Source of the DNA: Periplaneta americana
Lineage: Eukaryota > Arthropoda > Insecta > Blattodea > Blattidae
NCBI RefSeq assembly: GCF_040183065.1
Contig: NC_091120.1
Span: forward strand, 73,386,708-73,450,707
DNA: 64,000 nt
Direction of reading: 5' to 3'
Positions 12,418 to 20,989 of this stretch are shown piece after piece. A program made the position numbers and the translations under genes. A model generated the notes under the pieces. The model made no database searches, was not told where the DNA came from, and saw only the letters and a list, made by a program, of their open reading frames with translations. Each line of letters begins with the position of its first letter. Position 1 is the stretch's first letter.

Positions 12418-14389
12418 ATGTTGTCGTCACTGTTGTCATTCTCTTGTTCTGGTTCCTGCGTTCCGTGAATTTGGGTGGCCTTTACTTTTCGAAGTACAAC
12501 AGGTGTTTTTCTTCCAAAATTATATTTGTTTATGTAGAATCCTTGTTTGTAGTCCTGTGTGAATTTAAATTTCGATCCCATCAACTGAGCTTTATTAACT
12601 TGTTTCTGAAAAGCAGTAAAGTACAGGACCAAATCCTGTGAGAGGTGAACAAGACGAAAAGATATTTTCGTGCAATATTTTTTCAATGCAGTTCGAGACA
12701 GAACAGACGTTTACTTAAACGGGGAGAAGAGTAGTTGAGCTCGCCCTTCATACTCGCAGCCACATTGCTAAAAATCTTATGTAGCTCGGTTTTCTTTAGT
12801 CTTCAGTATCTATCGAAAGGATAGAAGCACAGTCTAGTATAAACAGTCATGAATCTTGAGTTGTGAGGGTGCTAGGAACAATAGACTGTGCGGGTACTAT
12901 TTCGCATTATCTGTAATGAGGCGATATTAGCGATCCTAGTGGATAGCAACTATCTATGGATGCATATTTACTACGTATTGAGCTTCGTGACTGTATAAAC
13001 TAGACTGTGATAGAAGTGTGAATTCAATAAAATTGTTTAACATTATTGTTCTCCATGGCTCATAATTCATGAAAATAAATAAATAAAAATGTTTTCCTTT
13101 GTTGAGTTCGTCCTTTTTCTCCGTAATAATTCATATGTTCTACATAATCGCACTGAAGACAGAATAAAATGGACTAGACACAAGAGAGCTGAATATTTGA
13201 AAAGAGAACAAGAACAAGATGATGATGATTATCATGACAGGAATAATGTAAGTAGTCTAAATCCATACTTTCCTAACTTTTATTGATGAAGATGAGAGAA
13301 AATTCCATAAAAGGATAGTTGTCCTTGGGTAAGCATAAATTTTCAGCATACTAATAAAATCTTAGAAGATAATTTATAAATGTAAGACGAAATTGAGAAA
13401 TGATACAGAAATAACTGTTGAAGATAGATAATTACTTTTTTATTGCAGTAGAAAGTACGGTCTGCATTCCACTTAAGTTCGTATCTCATAATGATTCTTT
13501 AGTTCACTCATTAAAAAAGAACGATTTTCGAAAACTGTGGGGGTAATTGATAAGCACAGGAACGCCATTTCGTAGTGCTTTAGCAATAACATGTTTAGCA
13601 AGACTTCTGGCTTCTGTTGCATTCAAACAATTATAAAATACGATAATTTGGTCCAGGGAGCATCCGTTTTTGATGCAAAGATAATTCGTTTGGCGTGTTT
13701 CTTAATTGAAATTACGAAATGGCGTTCCTGTGTTTAACATTTAATTAATTTTATTAATACTGTAATTTGCATATAATTGATTTTTCCCAACCGTAAAATA
13801 CGTGACATTACTTAAAAAGAACTTACTCTTTTATTAACTCTTCTAGCCTTCCTCCGGTCTGTTTATTAAAAGCTGAGGCAGTGGGTGTGAATTTGTATTC
13901 ACCTCCACCCTCACCTCCTAGTTGGGCATCTTGGACATGGTAGACTCCGAGAACAAGTCCTTTCTGAAAGCGAAAGAAAAACACAGATATCGCAATAGAA
14001 TCGGATTATCATTAATGTCAATTTGATATCTTAACTATTGTGTACATTATACTGTCACACTAAGGTATATTGTTTACAATGCGGAGAAAAATATGGAGAG
14101 GTTTATTTATGTTGATTTGCTTTCAGTGTTTGCATTTTGTAAAATTACATGGTAATTAAAAGTTATTTAGGCCTATAAATTATATTAAATTATTTATAAA
14201 TGATCATTGAGCAGCTTACATAAAACAGATAGACCTACGTTTCTCATGCGAACCTAAAGCTAAATTTGAGAGTACTATCACCTTTTGAGCGGCACCTCCT
14301 GGGGCTGCGTCCTCGCTGAAACAACGTTGAATGCTTCGAGCATTTAATCTGAGTAAATGACGGGATTTTAAAGACGTTTGTAGTGCCAT
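1997..14389 (-). CDS. LapA: M17 leucine aminopeptidase-like gene, 5' six exons (3' part off the window)
   Basis: M17 leucine aminopeptidases are two-domain, usually hexameric, di-metal peptidases that remove N-terminal residues. Exons on the minus strand: 14282-14389, 13827-13963, 8373-8711, 6877-6979, 3926-4106, 1997-2143; they join in frame for about 338 residues. Exon 1 is 36 codons, Arg-rich and poor in acids (a mitochondrial presequence-like MALQTSLKSRHLLRLNARS). Exons 2-4 form the N-domain and linker, exon 5 starts the catalytic domain, and exon 6 carries GKGVTFDSGG and ADMAGAA with first-shell metal and catalytic Lys/Asp residues intact. No exon for the PLCENMPSG...EGR segment occurs below 1997, so the gene either continues left of the window or is truncated. 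The GGLCLKPCKGM form resembles insect sperm-type (S-LAP) members; that subfamily call is inference. Confidence 0.85.
2328..2723 (-). pseudogene. Transposase C-terminal fragment (IS630-Tc1-mariner type)
   Basis: 131 codons beginning MHDVAPAHFSHSARSYL, then GEPVAWPPRSADLNPLDFF. These match the second and third catalytic blocks (xDGAPAHFS and PRSPDLNPLDF) of mariner-type transposases common in insects. The N-terminal HTH and first catalytic Asp are missing, and the first G of the DGAP motif is V. A non-functional remnant. Confidence 0.75.
2971..3095. repeat. Three-copy internal tandem repeat (about 45 bp)
   Basis: Three consecutive units share gtgaacagttaa followed by agacagacc(t)ttt and aaggtgat. 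Lies inside the mariner-type element. Units have diverged by substitutions and small indels. Confidence 0.65.
3926..4106 (-). CDS. LapA exon 5: start of catalytic domain
   Basis: 181 bp, identical in length and phase to LapC exon 5. Encodes ATVDALCPCGITVEIRDKEW, IESKNMTAFLTVARGSCELP, LLLELGYCGG and KPIVLVG. The family pattern here is K.M.A.L.V..GS.EPP.FLE..Y followed by LVGKG. The second Pro of the EPP turn is shifted (CELP). The split glycine codon is completed by exon 6. Confidence 0.85.
4640..5190 (+). mobile_element. tRNA-derived SINE with (CCTAA)-like tail
   Basis: A box around 4648 (tggctcatgcg) and B box ggttcgattcc (4691-4701), followed by a tRNA-unrelated body containing tttttccgtggttttccaca and atgccgggttgga. 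A shorter copy with the same body is at 7370-7560. The 3' end reads cctaacctaacctaa, three units of the complement of the insect telomere repeat TTAGG. The length of the body beyond 4900 is less certain, and part of it could be an adjoining repeat. Confidence 0.6.
5562..5750. mobile_element. Foldback MITE, about 189 bp
   Basis: Arms of about 60 bp are inverted copies: agtcttaataattctagcac at the left and its reverse complement (with one change) at the right. The arms continue through (a)caagaa(a/g)tgggatttttgcatca. The central loop is short. No ORF; a non-autonomous DNA transposon is the simplest reading. Confidence 0.7.
6510..6612 (+). repeat. Possible LINE tail ending in (GAT)n microsatellite
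   Basis: A GAT run of about 13 units (from 6571) follows a stretch that translates to PLKRLKSLR. This resembles the basic LINE C-terminus plus GAT tail seen at 205-345 and 41.6 kb. Too short to be sure about the LINE origin; the microsatellite itself is plain. Confidence 0.4.
6877..6979 (-). CDS. LapA exon 4: linker between N-domain and catalytic domain
   Basis: 103 bp, as in LapC. Encodes ASWLRGINKADAQNFARKLS then PPNLMTPSLFAK, matching the family pattern with AQN.AR.L...P.N.MTP..FA. Acceptor ctttcag, donor GTAAGT, phases match LapC exon 4. Confidence 0.9.
7370..7560 (+). mobile_element. SINE, second copy of the 4640-5190 family
   Basis: Shares gggactcg(c/t)attc, a degraded B box (tgttcgaatcc), tttttccgtgg.cttccaca and aaatgccgggttgga with the copy at 4640. 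The A box is lost. Lies in LapA intron 3. Confidence 0.65.
8262..8329. repeat. (TAA)n microsatellite
   Basis: About 22 AAT units with one interruption, just 3' of LapA exon 3 on the gene strand. AAT tails also end the LINE family at 55-60 kb, but no LINE body adjoins this one. Confidence 0.9.
8373..8711 (-). CDS. LapA exon 3: N-terminal M17 domain
   Basis: 339 bp, the same length as LapB exon 3. Encodes AGGRIPKGKALVYHNLDPEF and FAVALSGL, then NVRVAAGVGAYELRKTGVNH, and AAAEGAGLAVWRYQD. The block E.VR.A.G.G...L...G and the AAEGA segment are typical of the Peptidase_M17_N domain. Donor GTATGT, acceptor tttttag. Confidence 0.92.
8804..9847 (+). mobile_element. hAT-superfamily deletion derivative in LapA intron 2
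   Basis: Ends are inverted: tagtgacgcaactt at the left and the reverse complement of cagtggcgcaactt at the right. CAGTGGCGCAA is a classic hAT terminus. A G/C run follows the left end. The body carries a short ORF (9311-9590) joining the start and end of a hAT transposase. The 8-bp target duplication is not clean. Confidence 0.7.
9311..9590 (+). pseudogene. hAT transposase remnant, N-terminus joined to C-terminus
   Basis: From the ATG the first frame reads KPFKSNYEHLSGAEKRKRKS then stops. The other frame ends RLSALRLLSIECEKVQRLDL, then HDLIESFASQKARRKK. ZMYM1/hAT-like transposases begin with a short 'SGAxKRKxK' head and end with a 'LSIE...D...I..FA..KARK' tail. The whole DDE and zinc-finger core is absent, so this cannot encode an active transposase. 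Confidence 0.6.
10560..10720. other. Unclassified GC-richer patch, probably repeat-derived
   Basis: A patch containing ggcttaacatcccatccgac and several CG dinucleotides lies directly beside a SINE. The composition differs from the AT-rich intron around it. No second copy is seen in the window, so the repeat call is a guess. Confidence 0.25.
10745..10845 (-). mobile_element. tRNA-derived SINE head, minus strand
   Basis: On the minus strand an A-box-like ttagctctgtagcg is followed at tRNA spacing by the B box ggttcgattcc within cccgggttcgattcccggcg. The T-stem is perfect. No complete tRNA cloverleaf, so a SINE. Lies in LapA intron 2. Confidence 0.6.
11365..11432. repeat. 34-bp tandem duplication
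   Basis: Two adjacent units, gatcaacaaactatag followed by aaat.tttaatctatc, differ at only a few bases. Sits in an AT-rich part of LapA intron 2 with no coding signal. Confidence 0.75.
12283..12413 (+). mobile_element. Solo LINE 3' tail with (ATT)n, same family as 55-60 kb
   Basis: Matches the last 60 bp of the LINE at 55.6-57.9 kb: ctggttgagtggaagagaag, then a hairpin, then aactctgccag..aaaataaa and an (ATT)n tail of about 24 units. The rest of the element is missing: extreme 5' truncation. The hairpin stem aaggcc/ggcctt is kept while its loop has changed (ttat to gaat). Confidence 0.75.
12828..13009 (+). mobile_element. MITE family M7, copy 1 (182 bp, 7-bp TSD)
   Basis: TIRs of about 35 bp begin CACAGTCTAGTATA and continue into a cagtca(c/t)gaa motif. 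It is flanked by perfect 7-bp duplications ATAGAAG at 12821-12827 and 13010-13016. The interior (aacaatagactgtg, ggcgat, gcgatcctagtgg, gcaactatctatggatgcat) is shared with copies at 28.0 and 28.8 kb. No ORF. Lies in LapA intron 2. Confidence 0.85.
13827..13963 (-). CDS. LapA exon 2: start of mature N-domain
   Basis: 137 bp. Encodes KGLVLGVYHVQDAQLGG, then GEYKFTPTASAFNKQTGGRL and EELIKE. KGLVLG.Y opens the mature chain in animal LAP3-type enzymes. It is 12-15 bp longer than the LapB and LapC exons, from a Gly-rich insertion. Acceptor ctttcag, donor GTAAGT. Confidence 0.9.
14282..14389 (-). CDS. LapA exon 1: presequence-like first exon
   Basis: I place the start at MALQTS (14389), preferring it to the upstream in-frame MFSCFFD at 14410, because it gives exactly 36 codons like LapB exon 1 and has G at -3 and +4. 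It encodes MALQTSLKSRHLLRLNARSI then QRCFSEDAAPGGAAQK: Arg-rich, amphipathic, no acids until late, fitting a mitochondrial targeting sequence. The donor AAG|GTGATA is phase 0, as exon 2 needs. Confidence 0.7.
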
Positions 14390-14410
14390 ATCAAAAAAAC
14401 AACTAAACAT

Positions 14411-15100
14411 TTTGACAAATTTTTTCCAAATAAGTTTTTGTTTCTAAGGAAACGTCATACTATCTTTTTTTTCTGTTTCTGAATAATCCTTAAAGTCGTC
14501 GTGTGCATACTTCGCGGCCTGATACTAGGTTCGATTGCATTGTTAATTAAATCGCTTGCGATAGGACATAGCAGAGCCATCTACACTGAAGATCTTTCCA
14601 TTTTAATTTTCTGTTTCTCTCTCTCTTTTTCGTTGCTTTACTATTCATAATAGAACTACCCGTATACTATGTACTAGTCAAATTTTCTTTTGTAAATGGT
14701 ATACTTTGTCTTCTAGACATCCCTGTTCAGGGAAAGTATTTAATACTAAAAATAAATTCTACTATTTTCATCAGTTACAAATGTGTGAAATGTTTTTTTT
14801 TTTCTTTTACTCTTCATTCTCCTTCCATTAAGAGAATTATGTGCTATTGGAAGATAGTAATCTTTAGTGTGATACTAACTTTATCAACACTATAACTTGC
14901 GTGTAATTTAAATTTTATCTAATTTTCACTCATATGACTACCAATTGCCGACAAAATATAATTTAATATATTTGAAAATATTTATTTCACTCATATTCTT
15001 TTAATGCAATACTTGTAGAAGAATGAATAAAATATATGTCCGCAAATACGTGTTCACCAGTGGCATAGCGTGGTTTCCGAAACAGGGGAAGCAATTAGGA
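14411..15100. other. Upstream region of LapA, no feature recognised
   Basis: AT-rich DNA between LapA exon 1 and the R2-like element. It should contain the LapA promoter, but I see no convincing TATA/Inr combination. It includes short T-rich and CT-rich runs only. Confidence 0.3.
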
Positions 15101-15291
15101 CTAGCCTAATTTAGTAATAATAACACTGATCAATAATGATTTCAATTTAATTTAGTAGTCTGACCCAATATTTTGGGTTTGCCCTGCGACACAGAATAGC
15201 TCACAATAAAATTTAAAATGAAAAATTATATAAACAGGTTTCAGACAAAAGCGAATAAGACATAAGAAAAAAAAATAGAACCAAGTGTAAT

Positions 15292-17575
15292 TTAAATTGA
15301 ATGTACACCATAAAGATGCTGACGAAATATCGCTACAGAAAATTGTATTATGGTTGTGACGATGGCATCTTGAAGATCTCTCGTCAGCTTGTATTTTTCC
15401 CTCCACTTTAAAAAGGCTTTCGGTATGGTGCCTCTCGCTCCGAAGAAGAGACCGGTAACTGTGATTTTTTCTATGTTGTATTTCGCCGATAGGTACTGAA
15501 TCGTGGGCTCGTAGATTTTCTTTTTCTCTTCATTCACTTCAAATGGTTGAGTGGCTGAGATTTCAAATCTGATAGTAGGATCAATTATTTCGGCTGACTG
15601 TTTATTCCTATTTATAGCTGTGATATCGATCCTACGATTGCTTCCACCATCAGCAATACAATGAACTTCCTCGTGAACGTCTAGATTTTTGGATCGAAGT
15701 GCATCTGCGATCATAGAACATATAGTGTTGTGACGTTTTATTCTGAGTACTTCTCCCTGTGGGCAACTCCCAAGCACATGTGGTAAAGTTTCATACTCAT
15801 TGCAGTGCCTACAGTGGGTTGTGCCTGTAGAGCGACCAGGGAGAGAACGTACTGGTGCCACCATCGCAGTCATTTTTAGCATTTCTCTCCATTCAGAACT
15901 TGATAATCCGTCATGCTTGATGATCCACGAGTTGGCTGCAGGTACTTCTTCAAACAATACAACTCCTTTTCCTTTCTGAGAGTATGCACACCAGGTTTTA
16001 AATTCACGGTACCGAAGATGTTGCCTTAATTGCTTCACGGATCCTGTAGCCTCATCTCTGCTCACTTGCAGTTCCGACAAGCAACGGGTTCTTATAGTTT
16101 CGTAGTCTCGTACAGCATTAACGTGCTGGTCATTTAGGTTTTCTAGCTTGGTATTGATGTTGAGTTGCTGCAGATAGGCTTCCCATGTAGCGCGCATCAC
16201 TGACAATCCTTTGTATTTGTTACTTGTATATATCATGCTATTAGGAGTGTCACCTGGTAATTGTAATATTTCCTTTACTGCGCTTTTAATCTTATTGTCA
16301 GCTTTAATGAGGAATTTTTTGGGGATCAGATCCACAGATGCAGTTTGAAATGGATATATTAAAGTTGGGCCGATGAACTGGTTTAAGACGACTAATTTTT
16401 GTTGTGGCTGAAGCAAATGACTTGATGTTAGTTTGTTGTGGTGCGTCTTTAGTTTATCCAATACTTGGTTTTCATTGAATGTTAGTGTTTGTTTAAATGT
16501 AGCGCCTAGATATTTAATTTCTTCGTCTACACCGATGCTATTAATATGACCCGCAACAGTTGAAATTTGATCTTGCTCAAGTTTTCCATTGTTGATAATG
16601 ATGCACTTGATTTTTCTGTATTGATATTCAGACCTATTTCATGCAATAGTAGTATTGCATTCGTAACAAGAATAGAAGCAGCTTCTTTGTCTTTCCCAAC
16701 AATTACAATATCATCGGCAAAGCAGAGTAATGTAAGGAGATCAGCGTCTGAGGTTAATTGGAAACCGTAGTTTTTAGAGACATTCCTTTCTGTCAATTCC
16801 TTAAGTACGTGGTTTATGCCCAAATTGAATAGAAGAGGTGAAATAGGGTCGCCCTGCATTACACCACAGTTTAAGCTCATTTTTCTTGTGTAACCATTGC
16901 TAGTTCGTATTTGCGTGGTGTTACCTACAAGCAAGTTGATCAATAGTCTTTTTGCGGTTTCTGGTAAGACAGAATTATCAATCGTATTTATTAGATGAGC
17001 GTGTCCAATGCTATCGAAGGCTCTACTAACATCAAGAAATACCAGGCAAGCTGAAGATTTTTTATTACCTGCTGTGCGTAGGATTCCATCTAATATGTTT
17101 ACATTCATAAAGGTACCAGGCGTCATGACAAACCCACGTTGATAGTGATTTAATTCTGTATATTCTCTGACAATTCTATCTAATGCTTTAACTATGACTC
17201 TTCTAACGACAGAGCAGATAGTGATCGGCCTCCACTTTCTTAAATCGTTCTCGTCTCCACCTTTGAATATTAATATTGTTCTAGCAGTTTTTAGCACTTC
17301 GGGGACTACACCAGTTTTCAACATCTTATTAGCTATTTCTGCTATCACATGAGCTGCAATTGGATCTCTGATTGCCTTCGCTAATACTCTATCTGGACCC
17401 GGACTAGTATCTACTGCTATACTCTTGATAACAGACAAGATTAAATCTTGGGAAAATGTAATGTTTTGAGCCAAATCTTCATTATTTGATATTTCATAAA
17501 ACATTCTTACGTGAGGGTTGGACGTTTCAAACTTGTTTTTGAAATCTTCAACTATAATTTCTGCAGTCTCTTATG
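15292..17575 (-). mobile_element. R2-superclade LINE, 5'-truncated, one frameshift
   Basis: Non-LTR retrotransposon with a site-specific-type endonuclease. The first part (17575 to about 16570) has RT blocks: SPGPDRV, LRKWRPIT, RGFV, FLDVSRAFDS, GVMQGDPISPLLF and the catalytic FADDIVIVG. A frameshift near 16560 leads to a second frame (to 15292) with KYLGATF, a zinc knuckle C-x2-C-x7-H-x4-C (CRHCNEYETLPHVLGSC) and an RLE endonuclease core (RRID, 14 residues, then D). N-terminal DNA-binding zinc fingers are missing. It lies between LapB and LapA, not in rDNA. Confidence 0.85.
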
Positions 17576-18239
17576 TAATGACATCTGCTGATTACAAAAA
17601 TGAAGTCAGAATTTTTCTACCAGCCATTTTTTTTTTTGTAATTTTAGAAAAATTGATTTATTTTTATTGCTATATATAGTCCTTAACATACTAATGGAAA
17701 GAAAATATTTCAAATATCGTATTTCATTTTATTGATTTAAACAATTGACCTGTAACTTAGTTCAGTAAGGTAGTTCATTGATTATGCCACCTCAGAAGTT
17801 CACATTAGAACAAAGAATTTTTGTATAACACTTATATGAAAGCAAATTCATGTAGAGAGTGTGTAGACAATTTTATAGAATTTCCCTGACGCTCCAGTTC
17901 CAAATAGAGAAATACAATAGTAAGACAACTTGTTCTGAGATTAAGGGAGACGGGATCACTAAACGAGCCAAAGCGAATACGAGGTGTTGTAACTGAAGAA
18001 AAACAAGATGAAATTGAATAGCATAAGAACGTTCTGCAAATAAATATAAATCGCTGTAGTATTTTGCAACATACCAACATACAAGTGTTTCAAAACCTCT
18101 TCCATACAGTTGAAATACTTTTAAAATTAAAATCTTACAAAGTGTCTATAGTCCATGAATTATTTTTGAATGATAATGTAGTGAGTCTAGTGATCTTCTG
18201 TAATTGGATTTTACAGAAGTTTTGTTTATCCACATTTAA
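17576..18239. other. No feature recognised
   Basis: AT-rich DNA upstream of the truncated R2-like element, with a T run near 17628. Short ORFs here have no family signature. Confidence 0.3.
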
Positions 18240-18905
18240 TAATTGTATGCTCGACCATGACGAAATGTAGTAATTATACACCTGGTAGCAGCGCTTTAAT
18301 GGATCTCATTAAAGTACACCTATTCATTAAAGTCCAGGTGTTCCACCAATCAGAAAACACCATTGTAGCAATATGAAAGCGCAAGTATCGATTATTCTCG
18401 GATATGCAATCGAAAGACAACTAGCGAAACGTCACGGAGGCTGGAAATCCAATATTGTCGCAGAAGGTTATGTTCTGTTACTATAATAATTAGCGTTAAT
18501 TGTAAATAATATTCAAATAAATTCAATTTGTCACCTCGTTTTTCAGTGTCTAAATCAATTCCAGGTTATATCAAGATTAATGTTTATTTTACTCTCTAGA
18601 TTATATCAAGGTCAATGACATTTGTTTCTCGAAAAAAAAAAACAATACTTTCGCGTCTGCGCACATCTCACAATTTACGAGATATTGCACAAGATCAGTT
18701 CCGCTCCCCAGTGAGATAAGAATAACATGAATATTTATGAATAATTTCAAGTTAGAAATATGGTCGAGCATAAAAAGTCGTATGAAATTTGCCTATAATG
18801 GTAATTAAGACGCTCGTATGAAAATTATGAAACTCGCTTGCGCTCGTTTCATAAACTTACTCGCGTCTTAATTACTACCATTATAGGCTCGTTGCATAAT
18901 GTACT
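18240..18905. repeat. Probable dispersed repeat ending in a foldback (18775-18902)
   Basis: The right end is a clear hairpin: gcctataatggtaattaaga at about 18790 pairs with tcttaattactaccattata near 18870, with arms of about 55 bp. A second imperfect hairpin (acacctgg...ctttaatg / cattaaag.ccaggtgt) is at the left end, 18280-18355. The intervening DNA has a homogeneous look I associate with a dispersed insect repeat, but only one copy is in the window. Confidence 0.5.
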
Positions 18906-19682
18906 ATTATTGAATGGAGACAAAGGGAATGGACGGACACCATTGCTTAGTGATTCTTAAAGTTTTGATCATTATAAATATCACTGTTCACTTTAGCGAT
19001 GAATTATACAATATTATGATCGAACAGACGCTAAAACGCATAAAATAAAACTGAAAGAACAAACCTTGAGTAAATGATAATTTTATTTAACGTTTCTTTT
19101 AAAAGTAGATCATTTTCGAAGACAGTTGAATTATGATATGAAGACATTGAAGAAGTAGAAAGAGAATGACAAGGAGAAACCGAATATCCACCTGAGTAAT
19201 GAACGTATCTAGCTTGAGAATTAGTCTATGAAATTCACTGCAAATTGAGCTTAAGTAATCACTGAAAATACATTAATGGCAAACTCTGGAATCAGGGAAC
19301 ACTTAGAAATACAAAGCGACTCAAACCTAAGGGAACGTCATTCCTGCTGTCTCTCGGCTCTAGGTAGTCTGGCAAGAAGATCGTCAAATTTCGCAGATAA
19401 CAAGCATGCTATTTCAAGACACTAAAGTCTGGCAAGTGTGTTTCGAGTAATTATTTAAGGAAATAAAAGATAATCTTACCTGAATATCAGAGCAGTCGTT
19501 CAAATTATTCTCCATTACGTTAAATACATATGTTGTTGCAGCGACGTACGAAGTTCTGGGGCACTTTCTGGAGCTAATCCTCACTAATATTGTGAGGATT
19601 AGCAGTATTATTTCATTCTTGAGAGTCTCCAGAGTTCGCGGGTTATATATGTACACTTTTTATTTGAGGGTACCCCATAGGT
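18906..19682. other. No feature recognised
   Basis: Unique-looking AT-rich DNA. A minus ORF at 19414-19656 ends near a good donor-like GTAAGA, but it has no M17 similarity and no other family I know. Confidence 0.3.
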
Positions 19683-19975
19683 GGCGGTCGGGAAACTCAG
19701 TTGGTATAGCAACTACTGCATAAAGGAAAGCCTCTGCCTCAATCCCGGGTGGTGACGGAATGTTTCTTGTTATCAAACCTTGATGACCACTCAACTTCCT
19801 GCAAAGTTGAGTAACGAGTCTAACCCGAGGATAAAAAGCGATTGGACGTGGTGTCGACCATATGACCTCATTCTAGTGCCGAGATCACGGAAGTATGCAT
19901 CTCTACCTCCATGCTCTCATTCGACCTCGTGGCGTGTGAAGGGGATACATTTACCTTTCTTACAACGTAGGTAAA
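19683..19975 (+). mobile_element. tRNA-derived SINE
   Basis: A-box-like aactcagttggtatag near 19694 and a degenerate B box (cctcaatcccggg) at tRNA spacing, followed by a body with tgatgaccactcaacttcct and tctaacccgag. The tRNA part is the left end. Single copy in the window. Confidence 0.5.
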
Positions 19976-20504
19976 AGTCACGCATCGACAAATCTGGAGA
20001 TCAAGCAGGCCATATTAATCTTGTGTCAAACATTTCACATAGAGCTTCCCTTGAATGCATCGATGTGGATGCTATTGTGTCATCTTGCTGAAAAATTCGT
20101 AATTCTTTTCTTGCTGCTTGAGAAGTTGTGAAAACTGCTGTTCACATAACGCTCCGAGTTGTTTTTTATCGCGCACTAACCGCATATCATACTCCCAGTT
20201 TTTTTATATAAATCATGTAGTAGGATTTCATGAGAACAGTATAGCTTTTCCATATTAATTTCGTGACTGTGATATTATTTCGTTGAAATATGAAAGTTTG
20301 AAAAATTTCGCCGTTAAATGTCATTCATTTTCTGGATTATCTTCGTGAGAATTGTGCTTTTGCGAATATAATTAAGGTTTCAAACATTTCGCATATTCTT
20401 TTAATACCGAAAAACCACACTTCTAAGGATAGACAATGCTGCGAAATCTCATTAATTTTCAAAATAACTGAAGTTATGATAACTGCAGATAGTATTATTT
20501 CATA

Positions 20505-20615
20505 ATAATACCATAATTTGAATAATTTCAAGGAAAAATTGTTCCGGAACTTAGCGCGCGAACGCTCTACCGACTGAGCTACCCCAGGAACCATACATCG
20601 CACCGTCACAATTTT
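20505..20615 (-). mobile_element. Partial copy of tRNA-like foldback unit
   Basis: Shares ttgaataatttcaaggaaaa, ttagcgcgcgaacgctctac and cgactgagctaccccagg with the complete unit at 20740-20973, but lacks the B-box segment and the outer arms. The A box (tagctcagtcggtagag on the minus strand) is intact. Both copies are followed by the same accgtcacaatttttcctt. Confidence 0.65.
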
Positions 20616-20739
20616 TCCTTTATATCCACACAACTCAAATGAGCTGACAAGACGCCAGAACTCAGCTATGAGTGCACACAAATGCTGTGTGACTTAAATT
20701 GTGGCTTTCTGTTAACGTACCTCCAGTAACGAATGTATA

Positions 20740-20973
20740 ATGCAAATCTGACTTTCAGGTAGTAGCTCCCTGTAAAGCAGGTTTGAATAATTTCAAGGAA
20801 AAATTGTTCCGGAGCCGGGTATCGATCCCGAGACCCTTCGCTTAGCGCGCGAACGCTCTACCGACTGAGCTACCCCAGGATCCATACACACACCGTCACA
20901 ATTTTTCCTTTTTTCCTTGAAATTATTCAAACCTGCTTTACAGGGAGCTACTACCTGAAAGTCAGATTTGCAT
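20740..20973 (-). mobile_element. tRNA-like unit enclosed in 64-bp perfect inverted repeats
   Basis: The outer arms begin atgcaaatctgactttcagg and match in reverse at the right end for 64 bases without mismatch. Between them, on the minus strand, is a near-complete tRNA cloverleaf: D arm gctcagtcggtagagc, anticodon-like stem ttcgc/gcgaa with loop gcgctaa, T arm cggg/cccg, and a plausible acceptor stem with wobble pairs. C instead of U at position 33 and the missing clean ends argue against a working tRNA. It looks like a SINE head trapped in a foldback. Confidence 0.75.
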
Positions 20974-20989
20974 AATACCATAATTTATT

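Noticed and set aside
12327..12686. ORF with a poly-Asn run
   Set aside because: The Asn run is the (ATT)n tail of a truncated LINE read on the other strand.
19414..19656. Possible LapB downstream exon ending at a GTAAGA donor
   Set aside because: No M17 motif in any frame and no matching acceptor phase.
20815..20885. A functional minus-strand tRNA (anticodon-like GCT)
   Set aside because: C at position 33, wobble-heavy acceptor stem and enclosure in inverted repeats; and a serine tRNA would need a long variable arm, which is absent.
20793..20981. Small ORF with PGVAQSVERSRAKRRVSGSI as a protein
   Set aside because: It is a translation of the tRNA-like repeat, a known kind of spurious prediction.
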